A DNA stretch of 64,000 nt. Source: Candidatus Krumholzibacteriia bacterium (GTDB taxonomy: Bacteria; Krumholzibacteriota; Krumholzibacteriia; WVZY01; JAKEHA01). The stretch covers positions 1-64,000 of the forward strand of contig JAOUHG010000015.1 in NCBI GenBank assembly GCA_029865265.1. The letters are read 5' to 3'. Below the pieces are notes generated by a model. That model was not told where the DNA came from and did not search any database. It saw only the letters and a program-made list of their open reading frames with translations. Position 1 is the first letter of the stretch. Every line of letters begins with the position of its first letter. Of this stretch, positions 56,732 to 64,000 are shown one piece after another. The position numbers were made by a program, and so were the translations under genes.

Positions 56732-59461
56732 CTATTTGAGCAGCACGAGCTTCCTCGATCGCGTGCCCGCGCTGTGCGTGATGCGGGCAAAGTAGACGCC
56801 CGACGACACGGTTGAGCCGGCGTCGTTACGACCGTTCCACTCCGCGCTGTACGCGCCCGCGGCGTGTGCGGGATTGTCGACGAGCGTGGCGATGCGGCTC
56901 CCGCGCGCGTCGTAGATGGAGACGTTCACCGCGCCGGTGGTGGGGACCGTGTACTTCACCGCCGTGCTCGGGTTGAATGGATTCGGATGATTTGTCACCG
57001 ACAGCACATACCCGTTCGGTGTCCCGGCGATGCCAGTCGCCGTCGCAATTGACGCGTGCGGACCTTCGTTGCCGGAGAAGTCTGTCGCCGTCACGTAGTA
57101 CCAGGCGTAGGGGGACAGGCTGACGTCCATCGTGGCCGCGGTTGTATAGTCGACGACAACGGCGGTGGTGAAGTCAGCGATCGCGTTGCCGTAGACGGTG
57201 AAGTAGCCAAAGTCGCCCGCCGTCGACGGATCCCACGAGAGTGTCCCGGCATTGTACGCGAAGCTCGTCGGCATGGGCGGAGCCAGGTTGTCGAGTGAAT
57301 ACCCCGCATACCATGGCGAGTCGAAGAAGACCGTTGGCGCTGCCGTCATCGCGCGCACGAAGAACGTCGAGCTATAGTCGCCACTGCTGATCGTCGAGTC
57401 ACCCACCGTCGGCGCTTCTACGGCATAGACCGGGTCGCCGTGGGCCGGAGCGGAGGCCACGTACGTCCAGCCCTCGATTCTGTGCACGGGATCGGGCTCT
57501 TTGGCTGCGATCGTAGAGGGGCTCGATATCGACGGCGGCGGGTCGTCGCGACGATAAATGCCGTACGACAGCACCGGTGTTGCCGCGCCGCCGGCATCCT
57601 CGCTGTCGCGCGCAAATGTGATCGAAACGAGGCGCCCGTTGTCGTTGGGCACGTCCTCGATTGCGAGAATCGCGGACCCGAGATCGTTCGTCGTGGAGAT
57701 GCTCTCGGGTGGTGACGTGTGCCACCCACCCTGGTCATCCTCGGCCAGGACCACAAAGTAGTGGATGGCCGGATCACCCGGTGTGGCGTCGCGCGTCGTT
57801 GGCACCGGCACCATGTAGGGCGCCTCGGGCGCGGTTGCGGGGATGTCGGCCACCTTCTCCCATCCGTCGCATGGAACGGATGCGGCGTTGCGCGTGCCCG
57901 CGAGTGAGGCGCTTGCCGGACCCGGGCAACTGTGGATGGGATCGGGCGGATACATCGGCAGTGTTCCCACCGCGCGCCAGATCGAGTAGCGGGTCACCGG
58001 GGGTCCCGGCGGATTGAAGGGAATCGGCGGGCCGTCGAGGAAGTGTTTGACGAAGACCATCAGTGCGCACTTGCCGCGGTCGTTCGCGCAATCGTCCAGC
58101 GCACCGATTTCGATCTCGCCAAAGAACTTGGCGACGAACACGTCGTAGCCCCCGGCGCCACCCAGACTGCCGCCCCCGAAGTCGACCGAACCGTTTGTCT
58201 CCCCGGTTATGGTGGGGTGGCCGTTGAGATCCACCGCGATGCCAAAGCCGGCATTGTTGCCGGAGTCGCCGTAACGGTTGCTCCATTTGTGATTGCCATC
58301 CATGTCATACCAGGCGATGAAGACATCGGTATCGGCCACGGCGGTCAGCTCGCCGCCACCGAAATCGGCCGTTCCCAGCAGATGGCCGGCCACGAACACG
58401 TCGTCCGTATTGCTCGTTGCGACGTCCCATCCGCTGCTCTGGCCAACCATGCGACTCCAACGATGGTTGCCACCAGATGTGTAGCTGGCGACGAATCCGG
58501 TGGTGGCCCCGCCGGCCATGAAGTTGCCGCCGCCGAAATTCACGGTACCCATGAAGGAACCCGTCACGGTGACGTTGCCGGCGGCATCGACGGCAAGCCC
58601 GATCCCGTAGTCGAAGGCCGAGTCGCCGAACCGCTTGCTCCACTGATGGCCGCCGCCGGGGCTGTACCGGGCCAGGAAGATGTCCTCGCTGCCGGCGCTC
58701 ACCAGGGCGCCCCCTCCGAGATCAATCGAATTCGGAAAGTGGCCGGTCAGGTAGATGTCGTTGTTCGAGGCCGCCGCCGCTACCTCTTCCATGCTATCCC
58801 ACCCGAGGCCGCCGAACGACTGCGCCCAGTCGAGGGTGCCGAAGGTGTCGTACTTCGCCAGGAAGATGTCCGAATCGCCGTTGCTCGTGAGGTGGAAGCC
58901 GCCGTAGTTCACCGTGTTACCGAACTCGCCGCCGACGATCACGTTGCCAGCGCCATCGACTGCGATGCCGTGGCCCTCGTCGTTGCCAAACGACGAGCCG
59001 TAGCTCCGGCTCCACATGTGCGTGCCGTCAAAGGAGAACTTGACCACGAAGATGTCACGCCCGCCGTTGCTGACCAGCGCGCCGCCACCGAACTCCACGA
59101 TGTCCTCGAAATAGCCGGTGACAAAGATGCTCCCCGCGTTGTCCACCGCCACGTCGACGCCCTGGTCGCCGCCCGTGCTCCCGAAGCTCATGCTCCACAG
59201 GTGTGCGCCATACGGGTTGAACTTGACGAGGAAGATGTCTTCGTCGCCCGCGCTCACCAGGCCGCCGCCGAAATCGATGGTGCCCTCGAATGAGCCGGTC
59301 ACGATGACATTGCCAGCGCCGTCAACGGCAACCGATCTCCCGACGTCGGCGCCAAGTTCCCCCCAGGCGTTGCTCCAGTAGGCGGCCATGGTGCCCGCGT
59401 GAACGGCCGGCACCGATAGAGCAAACGATGCAACGATGATTGCAAAAAGTACCAATCTCAT
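56732..59461 (-). CDS. Exported seven-bladed propeller protein with FlgD-Ig-like tail (paralogue 1)
   Basis: This ~909-aa protein has a signal peptide (MRLVLFAIIVASFALSVPAVHA). Seven repeats of ~55-60 residues follow, of the type GNVIVTGSFEGTIDFGGG ... DIFLVKF ... HLWSxxFG, the SBBP-like propeller. A mid region includes a Pro-rich insert unique to this copy (GPPIPFNPPGPPVTRYSIWRAVG). An Fn3-like region and the terminal FlgD-Ig module (NHPNPFNPSTAV ... SGVYFARITH ... LLK) complete it. It is probably surface-attached or secreted. The start at 59461 is set by the signal peptide; ATG 59512 has a somewhat better ribosome site (AAAGGA) and would add 17 residues. Confidence 0.85.
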   Translation of the reverse strand: MRLVLFAIIVASFALSVPAVHAGTMAAYWSNAWGELGADVGRSVAVDGAGNVIVTGSFEGTIDFGGGLVSAGDEDIFLVKFNPYGAHLWSMSFGSTGGDQGVDVAVDNAGSIFVTGYFEDIVEFGGGALVSNGGRDIFVVKFSFDGTHMWSRSYGSSFGNDEGHGIAVDGAGNVIVGGEFGNTVNYGGFHLTSNGDSDIFLAKYDTFGTLDWAQSFGGLGWDSMEEVAAAASNNDIYLTGHFPNSIDLGGGALVSAGSEDIFLARYSPGGGHQWSKRFGDSAFDYGIGLAVDAAGNVTVTGSFMGTVNFGGGNFMAGGATTGFVASYTSGGNHRWSRMVGQSSGWDVATSNTDDVFVAGHLLGTADFGGGELTAVADTDVFIAWYDMDGNHKWSNRYGDSGNNAGFGIAVDLNGHPTITGETNGSVDFGGGSLGGAGGYDVFVAKFFGEIEIGALDDCANDRGKCALMVFVKHFLDGPPIPFNPPGPPVTRYSIWRAVGTLPMYPPDPIHSCPGPASASLAGTRNAASVPCDGWEKVADIPATAPEAPYMVPVPTTRDATPGDPAIHYFVVLAEDDQGGWHTSPPESISTTNDLGSAILAIEDVPNDNGRLVSITFARDSEDAGGAATPVLSYGIYRRDDPPPSISSPSTIAAKEPDPVHRIEGWTYVASAPAHGDPVYAVEAPTVGDSTISSGDYSSTFFVRAMTAAPTVFFDSPWYAGYSLDNLAPPMPTSFAYNAGTLSWDPSTAGDFGYFTVYGNAIADFTTAVVVDYTTAATMDVSLSPYAWYYVTATDFSGNEGPHASIATATGIAGTPNGYVLSVTNHPNPFNPSTAVKYTVPTTGAVNVSIYDARGSRIATLVDNPAHAAGAYSAEWNGRNDAGSTVSSGVYFARITHSAGTRSRKLVLLK

Positions 59462-59531
59462 AGTGCGGTCCCGTACTCCAAGTCGTGTTGATGTCACACT
59501 CCGCGTCGTCATTGTAATCGTGGTCCTTTCG

Positions 59532-61826
59532 CTACTTGATCAGAAGCATCTTGCGCGATTGTGTGGTACCGCCGTGGTTGATGCGCGCGAAGTAGACTCC
59601 CGAGGCGACGGCCGCGCCCTCCGCGTTGCGCCCGTGCCATTCGCTGGTGTAAGCGCCGGGCGTGCGGGCTTCGTGGTCGACGAGCGTTGTGACGTACGCG
59701 CCCAGCGCGTCGTACACGGCGACGGTCACGATGCCGGCAGACGGAATCGTGTAGCGAATCGTCGTCTGTGGATTGAACGGGTTGGGGTAGTTGCCGACGG
59801 AGAGTATGTATCGCTCCGGCGTGCCACCAACCCCGGTGGGCGAGGCCACCTTGGCCGGCGCGCCCTCGTTGCCGGCCTGGTCGGTCGCCGTAATGAAGTA
59901 ATACGCGTACGGCGCGCCGCTGACGTCCAGAAATTCCGCGGGGGTGTTGTCGACTACGACCGCCGAACCGAAATTGTCGATATTGGCGCCATACACCGTG
60001 AAGTGCGCCAGATCGGGGTCTGAAGGCGCCGACCAGGACACGACGCCGGCGTTGATTGCCGCCGAAGCGGGAACGCCCGGCTCGAGGTTGTCGAGCGAAT
60101 AGCCGCTGTCGGGTGCGGAGTCCCAGAACGTCGTCGGGGCTGCCGTCGACGCGCGCACGAAGAGGACGGACCAGAACTGGCCATCGGTCGTGGTGGAATC
60201 GGCCAGCGTACCGACGTCGATCCCGTATCCCGACTCGCCGTGTGCCGGGGCGGTGGCCAGATAGGTCCAGCCCGGGGGTGCGTTGTGTTGCCGGGCGACA
60301 TCGATATCCAGTGCCGCCGATGATGACGGCGGGGTGTCGGCTCGACGATAGACATCGTAGCCGAGCACCGGTGTCGACGACGACGCGTCGTCGTGTCCGG
60401 AGCGATCGAAGCGGATCTTGATCTTCCGGCCCTGGTCGTTGCCGATGTCCGTGATCGACGTGATCAGCGGCTCGGCCGGCGGACCGAATTTGGCGATGAA
60501 GGCGTCGTTGGTGGTGGATGTTATCAGCCCGCCCCCGAAAGAGACCGACCCGAAGAAGTACCCGATTACAATCGGGTTTGCCGATGCGTCGATGGCCAGG
60601 CCGAGTGGATATATGTGAGCCGTCGCGTCGTAGGCGCCGCTCCACTGATGCTGACCGGTGGCGCTGTACTTGCCCAGCATGAGATCCGCGGCGCTGTCTT
60701 CGCCGATGGGGCCGCCGCCAAAGTCGACGGTGCCGTTGAACCAGGCGGCGAGGTACACATTGCCACGCGCGTCCACCGCCAGACCGCCGCTGTCTTCGCC
60801 ATCAGCGCTGCCGAAGTCGCGGCTCCACTGGTGTGCGCCGCTTTCGTCATAGCTCGCCAGGTAGATATCGTTTACTCCGTCGGCGGTGAGAGTTGCGCCA
60901 CCGAAGCTGGCGGTATCGCGAAACGTCCCCGTGGTCGCAATCGTGCCGTCGGCGCCGATGGCCACCGCTTCGGGCGAATCGTTGGACGCGCCGCCGAAGC
61001 GCTGACTCCACATGTGCGTGCCGGTTATCCCGTACCTGGCCAGGAATACGTCGAAGCTCCCCGCGCTCACCAGCCCACCACCACCAAAGTCAACGGTGCC
61101 GGCAAACTGACCGGTCACGACGATTCTTGACAACGCGTCGACGGCAAGGCCGTAGCCGATATCGTTGCCGGTCGATCCGAAGCGCTGGCTCCAACTGTGA
61201 TTGCCCGCCGCGGTGTACTTCGCCACAAAGACATCTCCCGATCCCGCGCTCACCAGATTGCCGCCGCCAAAGTCAGCGGTGTTGCTGAACAGCCCGGTCA
61301 TGACGACGTTCGCACCCGAATCGGTGGCGAGGTCGTTGGGCTGGTCGCCGCCCGTTCCGCCGAAGCGATAACTCCAGAGATGGACACCATTGGCGTCGTA
61401 CTTCGCCAGAAAGATATCGCTGCCGCCGTTGCTGACCAGATTGCCACCGCCGAATGTCACCGTCAGGTTAAAGAAACCCGCGACGATCACGTTGCCGAGA
61501 TAGTCGACGGTCACAGCGCGCCCCTGATCGTTGGACGTGCTTCCAAAGCGCATGCTCCACACATGCGCGCCCGTCGCGTTGTACTTGGCGACAAAGACGT
61601 CCTCGCTGCCGGCACTCACCAGATTGCCACCGCCGAAGTTGGCGGTTCCCTGAAAGCGGCCGGTCACGTACACGTTGCCGGACGCGTCCACAAAGACGTC
61701 CTCGGCGATGTCACTGGAAGTACCCCCGTGGCCGTAGCTCCAGAAGTGCGAAGGCGTACCCGCGCCCGACGAAGCTGCTGAGAGCAGCAGGACCGCCAGA
61801 ATAAGTGTTCCCTGCAAGCGTTTCAT
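59532..61826 (-). CDS. Exported seven-bladed propeller protein with FlgD-Ig-like tail (paralogue 2)
   Basis: This 764-aa paralogue of both neighbours has a signal peptide (MKRLQGTLILAVLLLSAASSGAG). Seven propeller repeats follow, for example GNVYVTGRFQGTANFGGGN, each closing with WSxRFG-like strings. The linker shared by copies 2 and 3 contains ITDIGNDQGRKIKIRFDRSGHDD, and Fn3-like and FlgD-Ig modules follow (NYPNPFNPQTTI ... SGVYFARINH). AAAGGG lies nine bases before ATG 61826; the in-frame ATG at 61835 is too close to it. Only 21 bases separate it from the upstream paralogue, so the three form one transcript. Confidence 0.87.
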   Translation of the reverse strand: MKRLQGTLILAVLLLSAASSGAGTPSHFWSYGHGGTSSDIAEDVFVDASGNVYVTGRFQGTANFGGGNLVSAGSEDVFVAKYNATGAHVWSMRFGSTSNDQGRAVTVDYLGNVIVAGFFNLTVTFGGGNLVSNGGSDIFLAKYDANGVHLWSYRFGGTGGDQPNDLATDSGANVVMTGLFSNTADFGGGNLVSAGSGDVFVAKYTAAGNHSWSQRFGSTGNDIGYGLAVDALSRIVVTGQFAGTVDFGGGGLVSAGSFDVFLARYGITGTHMWSQRFGGASNDSPEAVAIGADGTIATTGTFRDTASFGGATLTADGVNDIYLASYDESGAHQWSRDFGSADGEDSGGLAVDARGNVYLAAWFNGTVDFGGGPIGEDSAADLMLGKYSATGQHQWSGAYDATAHIYPLGLAIDASANPIVIGYFFGSVSFGGGLITSTTNDAFIAKFGPPAEPLITSITDIGNDQGRKIKIRFDRSGHDDASSSTPVLGYDVYRRADTPPSSSAALDIDVARQHNAPPGWTYLATAPAHGESGYGIDVGTLADSTTTDGQFWSVLFVRASTAAPTTFWDSAPDSGYSLDNLEPGVPASAAINAGVVSWSAPSDPDLAHFTVYGANIDNFGSAVVVDNTPAEFLDVSGAPYAYYFITATDQAGNEGAPAKVASPTGVGGTPERYILSVGNYPNPFNPQTTIRYTIPSAGIVTVAVYDALGAYVTTLVDHEARTPGAYTSEWHGRNAEGAAVASGVYFARINHGGTTQSRKMLLIK

Positions 61827-61847
61827 GGTTGCCATCCCTTTCTTTAG

Positions 61848-64000
61848 CTACTTGACCAGCACGAGCTTGTGTACGCGTGCGGCTGTCCCGTGTTCGATGC
61901 GAGCGAAGTAAACGCCCGAGCCAATACTGTTGCCGGCACTGTTTCGTCCATCCCACGACACGCTGTACTCGCCAGCGGCGTGGGTGGCGCGATCGACTAG
62001 TGTGGCTATGCGCGCGCCGCGGGCGTCATAGATGGAAATGCGAAGCCGCCCGCTGACCGGCACGGTGAATGTGATGTTGGTGCGTGGATTGAATGGATTG
62101 GGATGTGCCGCGATGGACAATTCGTGTTTACCCGGCGTGTCCCCGACCCCCGTGGCCGTCGCGGTCGCACCGGGGACGCTCTCGTTGCCGGCGAAATCGG
62201 TGGCGGTCACGAAGTAGTAGGAATACGACGATCCCGACACGTTCAGTACGGTCGCAATCGATTGCCCCAGGGGTGTGGCACTCGAGGGGTCACCGGCATT
62301 GCTGCCGTAGATGGAGAAGTAGTCGAAGTCCGGTGCCGTGGATTCGTCCCAGGACAGGGTGCCCCCATTGTAGGTCACCGCGCCCGGCGCGGGTGGCGCC
62401 AGGTTGTCGAGCGAGTAGCCGCTGTCGGGGGCGGAGTCGAAGAAGATCGTGGGCGTATTGGTGGCAGCGCGGATGAGGAATACCGACTGGTACAAGCCGC
62501 CGGTGATCGTCGAGTCGCCGATCGTCGGCGCGAGGACGCTGTAGCTCGATTCGCCGTGCGCGGGAGCCGATGCGAGGAACGTCCATCCCTCCATGGCGAA
62601 CGGGCCGGGACCGGCGGAAGCGACGAGCGCCGGAGCCGGGTCATCGCGGCGATAGACCTCGTAGGTTGTAACCTGCGCGGGTGATCCGGCATCGTCGTGC
62701 ACCGAGCGATCGAAGCTGATTTGGACTTCGCGTCCCTCGTCATTGCCCACATCGGTAATGGCGGTAATGGACGGGTTCGCCAGGCCGTCGGCAAGACGGG
62801 CGACGAAGATGTCGTCGCCGCCAAACGGCGATACCGGCCCGCTGCCGAAGTCGATGGTGCTGTCGTAGTACCCCATGATGACGGCGCCACCACGGGCATC
62901 GGCTGCGATCTGCCAGCCGTGTTCATCGCCGGCGGTGCCGAATTGAGTGTCGGCCTGGTAGGTGCCGGCCGGGTCTAACTCAGCGACGAAGATGTCGGCG
63001 TTGCCAGGCGAGGTTCGAAGGCCGCCGCCGAAGTCCACGGAGACGTAGAACCGCCCGATCACGACGATGTTGCCCGAAGGGAGGCGATCCAGGGCGAAGC
63101 CGCGATCGTCACTTGTATTGCCGAAATGCCGGCTCCAGAGGTGCGCGCCGGCGGACGTGTAGCCCGCCACAATGATGTCGAGAGATCCGGCGCTGACGAG
63201 AGCCCCGCCACCGAAATCGACGGTGTTCGAGAACGCGCCGGTGATGCAGATGTCACCGGACGGACCGACCGATACGCCTTCCATCGATTCGGTTCCGGTG
63301 CCGCCCCACGCGTTGCTCCACAGGTGACCCCCGCTTGCGTCGTACCTGGCGAGCACGATATCCAACTGGCCGGCGCTGGTGAGATTGCCGCCGCCGAAAT
63401 TGACCGTGTTTGAGAATATGCCGCCAAGAACGATATCGCCGTTGGTGTCGGTTGCCAGTTCGATGCCCACGTCGGACCCGGTGCCACCGAAACGCTGGCT
63501 CCACTGGTGCGTGCCGTTGTTGTCGTAGCGGACAAGGAACATGTCGACCTGGCCGGCGCTCGCAAGCCCTCCGCCGCCGAAGTCGACGGTATTCTGGAAG
63601 CCGCCGGTCACGATGACATTGCCGTCGGAATCGATCGTCACCGCTCTGGCGTAGTCCTGCACGGTGCTCCCGGCGAACCGATTCCAGCGGAAGGTGCCAC
63701 TCGCGTTGAACGCCGCCACGAACATGTCCGAGAGGCCGGCGCTGACCGCGCTGCCGCCGCCGAAGTTGATGGCTCCGCGGAATTCGCCCGCGATGACCAC
63801 GTTGCCCGACCCGTCAACGGCGATTGCATCGACGATATCGACGTCGGCGTCACCGAAGCGCTTGCTCCAGATGTGGGTGCCGTCGGGCGCGTACTTGACG
63901 AGGAAGACGTCCCGTTCTCCCGCGCTGACGAGATTGCCGCCGCCAAAGTTGACGGTGCCCTGGAAGGAGCCAGTTGCGTACACGTTGCCGAACCCGTCGA
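61848..64000 (-). CDS. Exported propeller protein with FlgD-Ig-like tail (paralogue 3, 5' end outside window)
   Basis: The frame is open to the right window edge; the Met or Val at 63983 is internal, since the upstream codons still read DGFGNVYATG of a propeller blade. About 717 residues are visible: the rest of the first blade, six further propeller repeats, the linker ITDVGNDEGREVQISFDRSVHDD close to copy 2, an Fn3-like part, and the FlgD-Ig module (AHPNPFNPRTNI ... SGVYFARIEH ... LVLVK). The signal peptide lies outside. Promoter and first gene of the operon are therefore unknown. Confidence 0.86.
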   Translation of the reverse strand, partial: DGFGNVYATGSFQGTVNFGGGNLVSAGERDVFLVKYAPDGTHIWSKRFGDADVDIVDAIAVDGSGNVVIAGEFRGAINFGGGSAVSAGLSDMFVAAFNASGTFRWNRFAGSTVQDYARAVTIDSDGNVIVTGGFQNTVDFGGGGLASAGQVDMFLVRYDNNGTHQWSQRFGGTGSDVGIELATDTNGDIVLGGIFSNTVNFGGGNLTSAGQLDIVLARYDASGGHLWSNAWGGTGTESMEGVSVGPSGDICITGAFSNTVDFGGGALVSAGSLDIIVAGYTSAGAHLWSRHFGNTSDDRGFALDRLPSGNIVVIGRFYVSVDFGGGLRTSPGNADIFVAELDPAGTYQADTQFGTAGDEHGWQIAADARGGAVIMGYYDSTIDFGSGPVSPFGGDDIFVARLADGLANPSITAITDVGNDEGREVQISFDRSVHDDAGSPAQVTTYEVYRRDDPAPALVASAGPGPFAMEGWTFLASAPAHGESSYSVLAPTIGDSTITGGLYQSVFLIRAATNTPTIFFDSAPDSGYSLDNLAPPAPGAVTYNGGTLSWDESTAPDFDYFSIYGSNAGDPSSATPLGQSIATVLNVSGSSYSYYFVTATDFAGNESVPGATATATGVGDTPGKHELSIAAHPNPFNPRTNITFTVPVSGRLRISIYDARGARIATLVDRATHAAGEYSVSWDGRNSAGNSIGSGVYFARIEHGTAARVHKLVLVK

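Noticed and set aside
57932-59293. A 453-codon plus-strand frame inside the first propeller gene
   Set aside because: It repeats with the period of the propeller blades of the minus-strand gene, so it is a shadow of that repeat structure.

Overview
The window is 64 kb of GC-rich, gene-dense DNA from a Gram-negative bacterium. It encodes outer-membrane and lipoprotein-type exported proteins, a monohaem cytochrome, tRNA genes with encoded CCA, and four exported proteins that end in a FlgD-Ig-like module (hPNPFNPxT ... SGVYFxR ... K). That terminal module is typical of uncultured FCB-group lineages such as Eisenbacteria, Krumholzibacteriota or Latescibacterota. The sequence alone does not fix the phylum. 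No phage, integrase, intact insertion sequence, rRNA or CRISPR array was seen, and no gene-free stretch exceeds 300 bases except 1393-1703, which holds a tRNA and a hairpin repeat.

Layout. 1-1392: end of an ABC exporter (ATPase plus ABC-2 permease). 1434-1698: tRNA-Pro followed by three tandem 63-bp hairpin repeats. 1704-8909: triple-CHRD exported protein, OPT transporter, monohaem c-type protein, lipoprotein, tRNA-Arg, Sel1 protein and a small OmpA-like barrel. 9023-14302: large GT-C/YfhO-like membrane protein, greA, a methyltransferase, a RibD-C/DHFR-like protein, tRNA-His, ssb and tRNA-Lys. 14406-19970: exported adhesin/TolB-like protein, a Cys-rich secreted mini-protein next to a thioredoxin-fold protein, an unknown 678-aa lipoprotein and a stand-alone 5'-3' exonuclease. 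20010-23979 (minus): asparagine-synthetase-like, glycosyltransferase and SGNH genes joined by ATGA overlaps. 24160-30392: glutamate dehydrogenase plus two unusual PEP-synthase-like ATP-binding proteins, one with GAF and nucleotidyltransferase domains. 31424-36948: a Dlt-like operon (MBOAT-SGNH fusion, carrier protein, adenylation enzyme, acyl-CoA dehydrogenase). 37127-39563: thiolase-fold protein without the nucleophilic Cys, a DUF35-SCP2 fusion and a 59-aa protein. 39797-41155: ClC antiporter. 41169-45975 (minus): trmB followed by an amidoligase cluster (C39 peptidase, RimK-like ATP-grasp, GCS2 ligase, N-formylglutamate amidohydrolase-like). 46049-54499: aminotransferase, nitrilase, VOC, Orn/Lys/Arg decarboxylase, ATP-grasp and aldehyde dehydrogenase. 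54513-64000 (minus): a WD40 protein related to kinase receptors but lacking the kinase, then three tandem paralogous beta-propeller proteins.

How the parts work together. Three loci look like multi-enzyme pathways. The 31.4-36.9 kb operon probably activates an amino acid on a carrier protein, oxidises it, and transfers it across the membrane. The 41.2-45.3 kb cluster probably makes and trims a non-ribosomal amide or peptide. The 46.0-54.5 kb operon fits catabolism of a basic amino acid or polyamine. The least explained locus is the glutamate dehydrogenase plus paired PEP-synthase-like proteins.

Regulation. Good promoters with TTGACA/TAnnnT-type boxes are visible at tRNA-His, ssb, greA and the asparagine-synthetase-like operon. 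Five genes have a TAnnnT -10 box exactly 6 nt before the start codon, which predicts leaderless mRNAs. A bipartite element (GAAAATAGTGGACA, 8 nt, TTTATTTGGC) recurs upstream of the glutamate dehydrogenase and thiolase-like genes.
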